Shown piece after piece: positions 44,190 to 52,228 of a stretch of DNA of 64,000 nucleotides. Under the pieces are notes generated by a model that saw only the letters and a program-made list of their open reading frames with translations, was not told the origin of the DNA and ran no database searches. The DNA is from Luteibacter yeojuensis (GTDB lineage Bacteria > Pseudomonadota > Gammaproteobacteria > Xanthomonadales > Rhodanobacteraceae): the NCBI RefSeq assembly GCF_000964085.1, contig NZ_JZRB01000030.1, positions 62,001 to 126,000 on the forward strand, given 5' to 3'. The position numbers were made by a program, and so were the translations under genes. Position 1 is the stretch's first letter. Each line of letters opens with the position of its first letter.

Positions 44190-44317
44190 GGGGCTGGGTA
44201 CCGTGTTGCCTGGCCGATTACCGAACCCCGCAGTTTACGCCAATCAATGACTTGCGTGAAGGTCGCGGGCCGCTCGCGCCCTTGCTGGCGGGGGTGCGCT
44301 GGTGGACAATCGCGCCC

Positions 44318-45526
44318 ATGGTTGACGTCGCGACGCCAGGGGAAAGCGCCGGCCATCCCGCCCGCCGTTTCCTTACCTTTGGGCCGGCCCTGCGAAGGGC
44401 CGCGGCCGCGTGCGTCCTGTGGTCGGCCTTCGTGGCCACCCCGGCCGCCGCGGGCAACCTCTACCGCTGCATCGGCAGCACGGGTGAAACCGTCTTCTCC
44501 GGCAGCACGGCGGGCTACAAGGACTGCAAGCGCATCGGCAGCACGCCGGCCTCGCGGCCGGCCGCCAGGGCCGCGGGCACGCCCCGGTCGTCTGGCCTGC
44601 CGCAGCATCCGGAGCTTCCCCTCGCGTCCGCGCCGCCGTCGCTGCCCGCGCAGGCCGTGGCGACGGGGGTGGTCGTGCCGCCGCCCGCGGCACCATCGTT
44701 CGCGGGCGTATCGGGCGGCGTGGTGGGCCCGGACGAGCCCGTGAGCTCGCTGGTGGGTGTCACTGGCGGCGTGGTCACCGATGCCGAGGCCCGGGCCGAG
44801 GCGGCGAAGGCGGCCCTGCCGGCGGTCACCGCGCCGAAGGGCAGCTGGGACTACAAGGAATCCGCATCCACCGACCTCGCCGCGGCGCCCGCGCCGGCGG
44901 CGCCCTCGGGCTCACGCGTGCTGCGCGGGGCGGTTTACCGCATTACCCGGGCCGACGGCGGCGTGGAATACACGAACATCCCCCAGGCCGGGGCGAAGGG
45001 CAAGAGCGTGCAGATGCTCTTCACCTACATCGCCACCTGCGTGGCGTGCGACGTCCATTCGAAGATCGACTTCAACAGCGTCGCGCTGAATTTCACGGCC
45101 TTCGGCGACGCGATCCGCTCGGCCAGCCTCGAGTACCACGTGGACGAAGCCCTGCTGCGGGCGGTCATCCATGCCGAGAGCGCCTTCAACCCGCGGGCGC
45201 TTTCCGTGGCGGGCGCGCAAGGCCTCATGCAGCTCATCCCGGGCACCGCCCGCGACATGGGCGTGCAGGACGTGTTCAACCCCGAGCAGAACATCCGCGG
45301 CGGCGCGCGTTACCTGGCGCTGCTGCTACAGACATTCAACGGCAACGAGCGCCTCGCGGCCGCCGCGTACAACGCCGGCCCCGGCGCCGTGCAGCGCTAC
45401 AACGGCGTGCCGCCGTACGATGAGACCCAGGTGTACGTCGAGCGGGTAGGGGTGCTGCGCAAGCGCTATACCGAAGGCCTGCGGCGCGCGGCCGTGCCGC
45501 TGGCCGAACGAAACGTCGCCCTGTAG
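44318..45526 (+). CDS. SLT-type lytic transglycosylase with N-terminal DUF4124-like region
   Basis: 402 aa. The signal region (AAACVLWSAFVATPAAAG) sends it to the periplasm. The first mature residues NLYRCIGSTGETVFSG resemble DUF4124, and a second related segment VYRITRADGGVEYTNIPQ precedes the enzyme domain. The catalytic SLT domain (about 265-385) has Glu287 in [33 protein letters not shown] and AAAYNAGPGAVQRYNG. It cuts murein glycan strands with formation of the anhydro product. A Pro/Ala/Gly linker joins the parts. The TAG stop is the TAG of the following REP element's end. Confidence 0.9.
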   Translation: MVDVATPGESAGHPARRFLTFGPALRRAAAACVLWSAFVATPAAAGNLYRCIGSTGETVFSGSTAGYKDCKRIGSTPASRPAARAAGTPRSSGLPQHPELPLASAPPSLPAQAVATGVVVPPPAAPSFAGVSGGVVGPDEPVSSLVGVTGGVVTDAEARAEAAKAALPAVTAPKGSWDYKESASTDLAAAPAPAAPSGSRVLRGAVYRITRADGGVEYTNIPQAGAKGKSVQMLFTYIATCVACDVHSKIDFNSVALNFTAFGDAIRSASLEYHVDEALLRAVIHAESAFNPRALSVAGAQGLMQLIPGTARDMGVQDVFNPEQNIRGGARYLALLLQTFNGNERLAAAAYNAGPGAVQRYNGVPPYDETQVYVERVGVLRKRYTEGLRRAAVPLAERNVAL

Positions 45527-45617
45527 GAGCCCACCCCGTGGGCGACGCCTCTCGCGACAACGCAACGGGGCCTGCTGCCTTGAGGGGAAAGATGTCGCCC
45601 ACCGCGTGGGCTCCTAC
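45522..45617. repeat. REPIN-like inverted pair supplying both stop codons of convergent genes
   Basis: TGTAGGAGCCCACCCCGTGG on the left and CGCGTGGGCTCCTAC on the right. The left TAG (45524-45526) ends the lytic transglycosylase; the right CTA (45614-45616), read on the other strand, ends the protease gene. Confidence 0.9.
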
Positions 45618-46786
45618 GACTGGGGCTGTTGGGTCTGCACCGGCGAGGTGGGCGGGCGCTGGGTGGGTACCACCGAGAGCGAGAACGGCTGGCCGTTTCG
45701 CAAGCCCGACAGGTTGACTGCCACCCCGGGTTTCAGGGAGGCCTCGTGGCGGCGCAGGTCGGAGGCATCGAGGATGTCCTCGTCGCCGATCTTGAGCAGT
45801 ACGTCACGCTGTTCGACACCCGCAAGGGCGGCGGGGCCACCTGGCGAGACCTCGTTCACCACCACGCCGCGGGCCGCGGAGGGCAGGCCGCTCTCGGCCG
45901 ACACGGGCACGGGGCCGTAGTCGGCGCCGATCCAGCCGCGCACCACGTGGCCGGTCTTGATGATCTGTTCCAGCACATCCTTCGCGCTCTGCACCGGGAT
46001 GGCGAAGCCGATGCCCTCGGCGCCCACGGCCTGGCCGATGAGCGAGGTATTGATGCCCACGAGCTGGCCATGGGCATTGACCAGGGCGCCGCCCGAGTTG
46101 CCGAAGTTGATGGCCGCATCGGTCTGGATGAGGCTCTCGAGGCTGGACAGGTTGAGCTGGCGGCCGATGGCACTGACGATGCCCATGGTCACGGTCTGCC
46201 CGATGCCGAAGGGGTTGCCGATGGCGAGCACCACGTCGCCCACGCGGGGCCGGCTCTCGGCATCGGTCATCTCGATGGCGGGCAGGTTGCCGGCATCGAC
46301 CTTGAGCACGGCCAGGTCGGTCTCGTCATCCGAGCCCACCACCCTGGCGCTGGCCACGCGGCCGTCGTAGAGCAGCAGCTGGATGTCGTCGGCGTTGGCG
46401 ATGACGTGGTTGTTGGTCAAAACGTAGCCATCGTCGCTGACAATGACGCCCGAGCCGAGGTTCTGCTGGCGGCGCGTGCGCACCGGGCCCGTGGGCACGC
46501 TGAAGATGCGCTGCAGCACGGGGTCGGAATAAAGCTGCCGCGGCTGCTCGGTGACCAGTTTGTTCGCGTAGATGTTGACCACCGAGGGGGCCGCCCGGGC
46601 CACGGCATCGGCATAGGAAACGGGGCCCTCTTGTGCACCTGCGGCAGGTGCCTGCGGGGTGCCCGTGAAGCGCTGGCGGAGGAACGCGCCACTGCCCGGC
46701 CAGGCCAGGCCGATGACGAAGGCGAGCGCGAGGCCGAGCACGACGAAGCGGGCAATGAAGGCGAACGTGCGGGCGGCTTGGTTCAT
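45614..46786 (-). CDS. DegS/DegQ-type periplasmic serine protease (HtrA family, one PDZ)
   Basis: 390 aa. A single N-terminal membrane helix (FIARFVVLGLALAFVIGLAW) anchors it. The trypsin-like domain has the triad His127 (TNNHVIA), Asp157 (DETDLAVLKVD) and Ser231 (INFGNSGGAL). One PDZ domain follows (about 280-375), with a Gln/Pro tail. One PDZ plus an anchor fits DegS/AlgW, which start sigma-E release by cutting RseA; a membrane-anchored DegQ-type house-cleaning role is the alternative. The stop codon comes from a REP end. Confidence 0.88.
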   Translation of the reverse strand: MNQAARTFAFIARFVVLGLALAFVIGLAWPGSGAFLRQRFTGTPQAPAAGAQEGPVSYADAVARAAPSVVNIYANKLVTEQPRQLYSDPVLQRIFSVPTGPVRTRRQQNLGSGVIVSDDGYVLTNNHVIANADDIQLLLYDGRVASARVVGSDDETDLAVLKVDAGNLPAIEMTDAESRPRVGDVVLAIGNPFGIGQTVTMGIVSAIGRQLNLSSLESLIQTDAAINFGNSGGALVNAHGQLVGINTSLIGQAVGAEGIGFAIPVQSAKDVLEQIIKTGHVVRGWIGADYGPVPVSAESGLPSAARGVVVNEVSPGGPAALAGVEQRDVLLKIGDEDILDASDLRRHEASLKPGVAVNLSGLRNGQPFSLSVVPTQRPPTSPVQTQQPQS

Positions 46787-46863
46787 GGGTGGCCGATTTT
46801 TCCGCGTCCTGGCGGGGAGTTAGCTGCCGTGTCTTTACATCGGGCAGGGGTTTGTTCACTTTA

Positions 46864-46892
46864 TTGTACGTGGCAAGTGCTGACGTTACACT
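46864..46892 (+). promoter_or_regulatory. Weak candidate promoter for petABC
   Basis: TTGTAC and TACACT are separated by 17 bases in the 189-base gap between divergent degS-like and petA genes, with a leader of about 75 bases. Matches to consensus are only partial. Confidence 0.3.
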
Positions 46893-46975
46893 GACGTAAT
46901 TTTGCGGAAGCCGATTTCCGAACGAACCGGCGATGGGGCCCGCAAACCTCAATGGCATAAGTTCCGGAGAGCCTG

Positions 46976-47578
46976 ATGGCGAACGAAGAAGTCGTCGATC
47001 ACGGGCGCCGTCGCTTCCTTACCACGACGACGGCTGTTGTCGGTGGCGTGGGAGTGGTCGCGGCGATCGTGCCCTTCATCAAATCGTGGGAGCCATCGGC
47101 GAGGGCCAAGGCGGCCGGCGCGCCGGTCACGGTCGATATCAGCGCCATCGACGCGGGGCAGAAGGTCACCTTCGCCTGGCGTAGCCTTCCTGTTTTCGTG
47201 GTCAACCGCACGCCGGCCCAGCTGGCGCAGCTGAAGGGCCTCGCGCCCCGCCTGCTCGACCCGGATTCGTCCGATACCGCGCAGCAGCCGGATTTCGCCA
47301 AGAACGAAACCCGCTCGATCAAGCCCGAGTGGCTGGTCATCATCGGCCTGTGCACCCACCTCGGCTGCGTCCCCGATTTCGTCCCCGATATCAAGCCCGA
47401 GCCCTTCGACGCGAACTGGAAGGGCGGCTTCTACTGCCCCTGCCACAAGTCGCGCTACGACCTCTCCGGGCGCGTGTTCAGTGGCGTGCCGGCCCCCAAG
47501 AACCTGGCGGTGCCGAAGTACCACTTCATTGACGACACGCACATCCAGATCGGCGTGGATCCGGAGGGGAAGAGCTGA
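46976..47578 (+). CDS. petA: Ubiquinol-cytochrome c reductase, Rieske iron-sulfur subunit
   Basis: 200 aa. The N-terminus has a Tat-type signal (HGRRRFLTTTTAVVGGVGVVAAIVP) that stays as a membrane anchor. The 2Fe-2S ligands are visible: Cys126, His128 (CTHLGC) and Cys154, His157 (CPCHKSRYDLSGR), with Cys131 and Cys156 forming the disulfide. It passes electrons from ubiquinol to cytochrome c1. Its stop overlaps the petB start by one base (TGATGG). Confidence 0.97.
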   Translation: MANEEVVDHGRRRFLTTTTAVVGGVGVVAAIVPFIKSWEPSARAKAAGAPVTVDISAIDAGQKVTFAWRSLPVFVVNRTPAQLAQLKGLAPRLLDPDSSDTAQQPDFAKNETRSIKPEWLVIIGLCTHLGCVPDFVPDIKPEPFDANWKGGFYCPCHKSRYDLSGRVFSGVPAPKNLAVPKYHFIDDTHIQIGVDPEGKS

Positions 47579-48879
47579 TGGCCAGCACACTGTCGCGCCT
47601 TGGTAACTGGTTCAACGAGCGTGCCCCGGGCTTCATGCCGATGTACCGGAAGCACATGACCGAGTACTACGCGCCGAAGAACTTCAACCTCTGGTACTAC
47701 TTCGGTTCGCTCGCCCTGCTGGTGCTGGTCAACCAGATCGTCACCGGCATCTTCCTCACCATGAACTACAAGACGAGTGCGGCGGAAGCCTTCAACTCGG
47801 TCGAGTACATCATGCGCGACGTGGAGTGGGGCTGGCTCATCCGCTACATGCATTCCACGGGCGCCTCGCTATTCTTCGTGGTGGTGTTCCTGCACATGTT
47901 CCGCGGCATCATGTACGGCTCGTTCAAGAAGCCGCGCGAGCTGGTGTGGATCCTGGGCATGCTCATCTTCCTCGTGCTCATGGCCGAGGCGTTCATGGGC
48001 TACGTGCTGCCGTGGGGCAACATGTCGTTCTGGGGCGCGAAGGTGATCATCTCGCTGTTCGGCACCATCCCCTTCATCGGCGATACGCTGGTGCAGTGGA
48101 TCATGGGCGATTACCTGCCGGCCGATTCCACCCTCAACCGCTTCTTCGCGCTGCATGTCATCGCGCTGCCGCTGGTGCTGTTGCTGCTGGTGGTGCTGCA
48201 CCTGGCCGCGCTGCACGAGGTGGGCTCGAACAACCCCGATGGCGTCGACGTCAAGCACGGCCCCAAGGGCAACCGCTGGTCGCCCGACAAGCCCAAGGAC
48301 GCCATCCCGTTCCACCCGTACTACACGGTGAAGGATTCCTTCGGCGTTGGGTTCTTCCTGATGATCGCGGCGTTCATCATCTTCTTCGCGCCCACCTTCG
48401 GCGGCTGGTTCCTCGAGCACGATAACTTCACCCCGGCCAACAACCTGGTGACGCCGAGCCACATCAAGCCGTCGTGGTACTTCACGCCGTTCTACGCCAT
48501 CCTGCGCATGATCCCGTCCTTCTTCGGCACGGCCATCTGGGGCGTCATCGGCATGTTCGGCGCCATCCTGCTGCTGGCGCTGCTGCCCTGGCTCGACCAG
48601 GGGGCGGTGCGCTCGGTGCGCTACCGTGGCATGGGTTACCGCATCGCCCTGGGCGTGCTGGTCGTCTCGTTCCTGGCCCTTGGCCTCGTGGGTGCGGGCG
48701 TCACCGCCGAGCTTATCCCCGCGTGGTTCCCCGGCGCGGATGTCACCACGGTGGAGAACGCGTTCGGGCGCCTCATGGTGCTGGGCTACTTCGGCTTCTT
48801 CGTGTTCGTATGGATCTACACGCGCTTTGGTTTCGAGAAGACCAAGCCGGTTCCGGAACGGGTGACGATGCATGATTAA
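47578..48879 (+). CDS. petB: Ubiquinol-cytochrome c reductase, cytochrome b subunit
   Basis: 433 aa with eight or more helices. The four heme-binding histidines are in the second and fourth helices (HSTGASLFFVVVFLHMFRG; HVIALPLVLLLLVVLHLAALHEVG). It keeps GYVLPWGNMSFWGA and the Qo-site PEWY-like stretch, here read as KPSWYFTPFYAILR. The start overlaps petA by one base and the end overlaps petC by eight. Confidence 0.97.
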   Translation: MASTLSRLGNWFNERAPGFMPMYRKHMTEYYAPKNFNLWYYFGSLALLVLVNQIVTGIFLTMNYKTSAAEAFNSVEYIMRDVEWGWLIRYMHSTGASLFFVVVFLHMFRGIMYGSFKKPRELVWILGMLIFLVLMAEAFMGYVLPWGNMSFWGAKVIISLFGTIPFIGDTLVQWIMGDYLPADSTLNRFFALHVIALPLVLLLLVVLHLAALHEVGSNNPDGVDVKHGPKGNRWSPDKPKDAIPFHPYYTVKDSFGVGFFLMIAAFIIFFAPTFGGWFLEHDNFTPANNLVTPSHIKPSWYFTPFYAILRMIPSFFGTAIWGVIGMFGAILLLALLPWLDQGAVRSVRYRGMGYRIALGVLVVSFLALGLVGAGVTAELIPAWFPGADVTTVENAFGRLMVLGYFGFFVFVWIYTRFGFEKTKPVPERVTMHD

Positions 48880-49627
48880 GCGCTATCTCTCTTCCCTCGC
48901 CCTCGCGCTGGGCCTTGCCGTCGCCGCCGCCCCGGCACTCGCCGCCGAGGATGGCGAGGACCTGCCGCCGTCGGGTGCCAACGTCTACGACCAGGCCTCG
49001 TTGCAGCGTGGCGCCAGGCTGTTCTTCAACTACTGCGTGGGCTGCCACTCGCTGAAGTACGTGCGCTACTCGCGCCTGGCGGCAGACCTGGGGCTCAGCG
49101 AAGACGAGGTGATGAAGAACCTCAACTTCACGGGCGCCAAGTTCGGCGAGACGGTCGTCTCGCACATGCCGGCCGAAGACGCCAAGGGCTGGTTCGGCAA
49201 GGAGCCGCCGGATCTCACCCTCGAGGCCCGCGCCAAGGGCTCCGACTTCATCTACAACTACCTCAACTCGTTCTACCTCGACCCCAGCCGCCCGGTGGGC
49301 TGGAACAACACGGTGTTCCCCAATGCCTCCATGCCCAACCCCCTGTGGGAGCTGCAGGGCCTGCAGGTGGCGGTGCACCCCGAGGGCAAGGCGGGGGCCG
49401 ATGCCCCGGTCGAGAAGCTCGAGTTGCACACCAAGGGCAGCATGAGCCCGGAAGAGTTCCAGGCCGCCACCCGCGACCTCACGGCCTTCCTGGAATACAC
49501 CGCCGAGCCGGCGGCCCTCGAGCGCCAGTCCATCGGCGTGTGGGTGCTGCTGTTCTTGGCCGGCCTTACCTTCCTGCTGTACCTTCTGAAGCATGAGTAC
49601 TGGAAGGACGTCCACGAGCATCACTGA
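48872..49627 (+). CDS. petC: Ubiquinol-cytochrome c reductase, cytochrome c1
   Basis: 251 aa. A cleavable signal (SSLALALGLAVAAAPALAA), covalent heme site Cys55-VG-Cys58-His59, and one C-terminal anchor helix (WVLLFLAGLTFLLYLL). It hands electrons to soluble or membrane cytochrome c. It completes the bc1 operon, followed by a terminator-like hairpin and then sspA. Confidence 0.97.
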   Translation: MIKRYLSSLALALGLAVAAAPALAAEDGEDLPPSGANVYDQASLQRGARLFFNYCVGCHSLKYVRYSRLAADLGLSEDEVMKNLNFTGAKFGETVVSHMPAEDAKGWFGKEPPDLTLEARAKGSDFIYNYLNSFYLDPSRPVGWNNTVFPNASMPNPLWELQGLQVAVHPEGKAGADAPVEKLELHTKGSMSPEEFQAATRDLTAFLEYTAEPAALERQSIGVWVLLFLAGLTFLLYLLKHEYWKDVHEHH

Positions 49628-49638
49628 TTGATGTCCCA

Positions 49639-49670
49639 CGGGGCGGCCTGGCGGCCGCCCCGTTCCGTTT
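49639..49670 (+). terminator. Hairpin after petC
   Basis: A 10-base stem CGGGGCGGCC / GGCCGCCCCG with loop TGGC (49639-49662), followed by TTCCGTTT. The weak T-tract suggests partial termination before sspA. Confidence 0.6.
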
Positions 49671-49698
49671 CGGCGCTGCAGGGAGGGAGATCGAAAGC

Positions 49699-50346
49699 AT
49701 GGTCCAGAACGCACGTTCGCGCACGGCATTGACGCTCTACACGAGCGCCGACGACATCCACTGCCACCGTACCCGCCTGGTGCTGGCGGCCAAGGGCGTG
49801 GCGTACGACAGGCTCCTGCTCAAACCCGACGAGCCCACCCCGGATCTGCTCGAGCTCAACCCCTACGGCACGCTGCCCACCCTGGTGGACCGTGACCTCA
49901 CGGTCTACGACACCCTCACGGTGGTCGAGTACCTCGACGAGCGTTACCCGCACCCCCCGCTGATGCCCATCGATCCGCTCTCGCGGGCCCGCCTGCGGCT
50001 CGCCACCTGGCGCATCGAGAACGACTGGCTGCCCGAGATTGAAACCATCCAGGCCGGTGGCCGCGAGGCGGCCGGCGCGCGCAAGCGCCTGCGCGAGCAC
50101 CTGCTGGTCTCGGTGGAGCTGTTCAAGGCCTCGCGGTTCTTCCTGAACCCTGAGATGAGCCTCATCGACTGCCTCGTCGCCCCCATCGTGTGGCGGCTGC
50201 CGTCGCTGGGGGTCGACCTGGGCGCGGCCGGCAAGCCTATCGTCGACTACGGTGAGCGGCTGTTCCACAGCCAGGGCTTTGCCCGCAGCCTGACGGCCGA
50301 GGAGCGCAACATGCGGCCGGATTTCGACTTCAGCCCGGTCGGTTAG
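49699..50346 (+). CDS. sspA: Stringent starvation protein A (RNA polymerase-associated)
   Basis: 215 aa with a glutathione-transferase fold: a thioredoxin-like N-terminus (LTLYTSADDIHCHRTRLVLAAKGVAYDRLLLKPDEP, LELNPYGTLPTLVDRDLTVYDTLTVVEYLDERYPHPPL) and an all-helical C-terminus. As in E. coli SspA, it binds RNA polymerase rather than acting as an enzyme. GGGAGG upstream of the ATG is a good ribosome site. It has its usual neighbours: the bc1 operon before and sspB after. Confidence 0.94.
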   Translation: MVQNARSRTALTLYTSADDIHCHRTRLVLAAKGVAYDRLLLKPDEPTPDLLELNPYGTLPTLVDRDLTVYDTLTVVEYLDERYPHPPLMPIDPLSRARLRLATWRIENDWLPEIETIQAGGREAAGARKRLREHLLVSVELFKASRFFLNPEMSLIDCLVAPIVWRLPSLGVDLGAAGKPIVDYGERLFHSQGFARSLTAEERNMRPDFDFSPVG

Positions 50347-50396
50347 CCCTGTGCGCCGGTATCCCGTAAACTCACCCCCGTAACGAGGATGAGTTG

Positions 50397-50834
50397 ATGG
50401 ATACGAACGAAAGCATGGGCATGACCTCCAATCGGCCCTACCTGCTGCGCGCCATTTACGACTGGATCAGCGATAACGGCCTCACGCCCTACGTGCTGGT
50501 CGACGCCGGCCAGCCCGGCGTCAAGGTGCCCGCCCACGTCATCAAGAACGGCCAGGTGGTGCTGAACCTGGCCATGCGCGCCGTGGCCAACCTCGACCTC
50601 GGCAACGACCGCATCGCGTTCCAGGCCCGTTTCTCGGGCGTCAGCCAGGATATCGTCATCCCCGTCGCGGCCGTCATGGCGCTTTACGCGCAGGAAAACG
50701 GCCAGGGCATGATGTTCCCGGCCGACGAGAACGAAGGCGCGGCCGACCCGGTCGAAGCCGCGGAGGCCCCCGATACCGGCGGCGACGACGACCGCCCCAA
50801 GCGCGGCGCCCCGCACCTGCGCGTGGTGAAATAA
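50397..50834 (+). CDS. sspB: ClpXP adaptor SspB
   Basis: 145 aa. The conserved dimerising domain (SNRPYLLRAIYDWISDNGLTPYVLVDAG, VVLNLAMRAVANLDLGNDRIAFQARFSGV, IPVAAVMALYAQENGQGMMF) binds ssrA tags. A long acidic linker leads to the C-terminal ClpX-binding tail APHLRVVK. The ATG at 50397 is used; GAGGA lies nearby upstream. It delivers ssrA-tagged proteins to ClpXP. Confidence 0.95.
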   Translation: MDTNESMGMTSNRPYLLRAIYDWISDNGLTPYVLVDAGQPGVKVPAHVIKNGQVVLNLAMRAVANLDLGNDRIAFQARFSGVSQDIVIPVAAVMALYAQENGQGMMFPADENEGAADPVEAAEAPDTGGDDDRPKRGAPHLRVVK

Positions 50835-50839
50835 AGCCA

Positions 50840-50906
50840 TGTAGGAGCGCGCTTGCGCGCGATTGGCGCTACGACACCACCCATCGCGCGCAAGCGCGCT
50901 CCCACA
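50840..50906. repeat. REPIN-like inverted pair with one GTAG and one GTGG arm
   Basis: The left arm TGTAGGAGCGCGCTTGCGCG (GTAG head) and right arm GCAAGCGCGCTCCCACA (complement of a GTGG head) lie between convergent sspB and the DUF3301 gene. The two head types occur within one element. Confidence 0.88.
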
Positions 50907-50911
50907 GTTTC

Positions 50912-51304
50912 CTAGTGGGCCCGGCGGCGCTCCGCCAGCGAGATGACATTGCCCGGCAGGCCCACTTCAGTGGCCACCACCGTTTCCAGCTCGGGGTTGC
51001 CTGAGTGCGGCAGCGCATAGCTGGCCACGTCGTCGCCCGCCATCCAGATACGGGCGGGTTGGCGGCTCTGGCCGTCGTCGCTCACCTCGAACGAGTAGCA
51101 GCGCTCGAGCCGGCGGCCGCCGTCGACGCCTTGCAGGCGGATGGCGCGCAGGCCCACGGACTGGTCGAGCAGCTGCAGGCCATGGCGCCGGCACAGGGCC
51201 GTGGCGGCGCGGACGGCCACCTCGCGCGCACGCGTCAGCCGGTACCAGCTGGCGATGATGGCCGCGATGCCCAGCAGCCAGAATAGATCGGTCACGGAGT
51301 TCAT
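50912..51304 (-). CDS. DUF3301 family protein
   Basis: 130 aa. One N-terminal membrane helix (VTDLFWLLGIAAIIASWYRL) is followed by a soluble DUF3301-like region (LCRRHGLQLLDQSVGLRAIRL, RCYSFEVSDDGQSRQPARIWM) and a basic end. Family members are small, widespread in gammaproteobacteria and uncharacterised. The ATG at 51304 is chosen over an upstream in-frame start because it begins right before the anchor helix. Confidence 0.8.
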   Translation of the reverse strand: MNSVTDLFWLLGIAAIIASWYRLTRAREVAVRAATALCRRHGLQLLDQSVGLRAIRLQGVDGGRRLERCYSFEVSDDGQSRQPARIWMAGDDVASYALPHSGNPELETVVATEVGLPGNVISLAERRRAH

Positions 51305-51365
51305 GGCCCGAGTGTGTGGCCGCCGGGCGGCCGCCACAAGTACCCGGCCGGCAGAATCGACGGGT

Positions 51366-52223
51366 TTACAGGTCGAGCCGTAGGCTCAGGTCGATCGCCT
51401 GGACATGCTTGGTCAGCGCGCCGCTGGAGATGAAATCCACGCCCGTGCTGGCGATGGCGGCGAGGGTGCCGATCTCGACGTTGCCCGATACCTCCAGCGG
51501 AATGCGCCCGGCGGTGTAGGCCACGGCCTGCTCGAGCATGGCCGGGGTGAAGTTATCGAGCAGCGCGCGGTCGGCGCCGGCATCGATGGCCTGGGCCAGC
51601 TCCGCAAGGGTCTCCACTTCTACGATAAGTGGCAGGGAAGGGTGGATGCGGCGCGCATCGCGCACGGCGTTGGGGATGCCGCCCGCCGCGATGATGTGGT
51701 TTTCCTTCAGCATCATGGCGTCGAACAGGCCGATGCGGTGGTTGGTGCCCCCGCCGCAGCGCACGGCGTATTTCTGCGCGCGGCGCAGGCCGGGCAGGGT
51801 CTTGCGCGTATCGAGGATGCGCGTACGCGTGCCGGCCAGCGCGTCGGCGTAGCGCGAGGTGACCGTGGCGGTGGCCATCAGCAGCTGCAGGAAATTCAGT
51901 GCCGAGCGCTCGGCCGTGACCAGCGCGCGGGCCTTGCCGGCCAGGCGGCAAAGGACCGAGCCCGCGGGCACGCGGTCGCCATCGTTCGCCAGCCACTCGA
52001 TGCGCACGCCCGGGTCGAGCTTGCGGAAGCAGGCTTCGAACCACGCGCTGCCGCACAGCACGGCGTCCTCGCGGCAGGTGAGCACCGCCGTGGCGGTGGC
52101 GTTGGGATCGAGGAGGTCGGCGGTGGCGTCGCCGGGGCCGACATCTTCGGCGAAGGCGCGGTCGACGTCGGCGAGGATCTCACTGGCCGGCGGCAAGGCA
52201 CCGGCGAGGGGGGTGTCGTTCAT
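51366..52223 (-). CDS. nadC: Nicotinate-nucleotide pyrophosphorylase (quinolinate phosphoribosyltransferase)
   Basis: 285 aa, makes nicotinate mononucleotide from quinolinate and PRPP in NAD synthesis. Family segments: DVGPGDATADLLDP, ALNFLQLLMATATVTSRY, ILDTRKTLPGLRRAQKYAVRCGGGTNHRIGLFDAMMLKENHI (substrate site), IEVETLAELAQAIDAGADRALLDNF and EVSGNVEIGTLAAIASTGVDFISSGALTKHV. It is five bases downstream of the DUF1631 gene, so the pair is probably one transcript. Confidence 0.96.
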   Translation of the reverse strand: MNDTPLAGALPPASEILADVDRAFAEDVGPGDATADLLDPNATATAVLTCREDAVLCGSAWFEACFRKLDPGVRIEWLANDGDRVPAGSVLCRLAGKARALVTAERSALNFLQLLMATATVTSRYADALAGTRTRILDTRKTLPGLRRAQKYAVRCGGGTNHRIGLFDAMMLKENHIIAAGGIPNAVRDARRIHPSLPLIVEVETLAELAQAIDAGADRALLDNFTPAMLEQAVAYTAGRIPLEVSGNVEIGTLAAIASTGVDFISSGALTKHVQAIDLSLRLDL

Positions 52224-52228
52224 CGGGC

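Noticed and set aside
41715-44744. A very long open frame (about 1000 codons) on the plus strand opposite ybeY, ybeZ and miaB
   Set aside because: It is antisense to three well-conserved genes. High-GC third positions leave opposite frames open; its translation is Ala/Arg/His/Val-rich with no domain.
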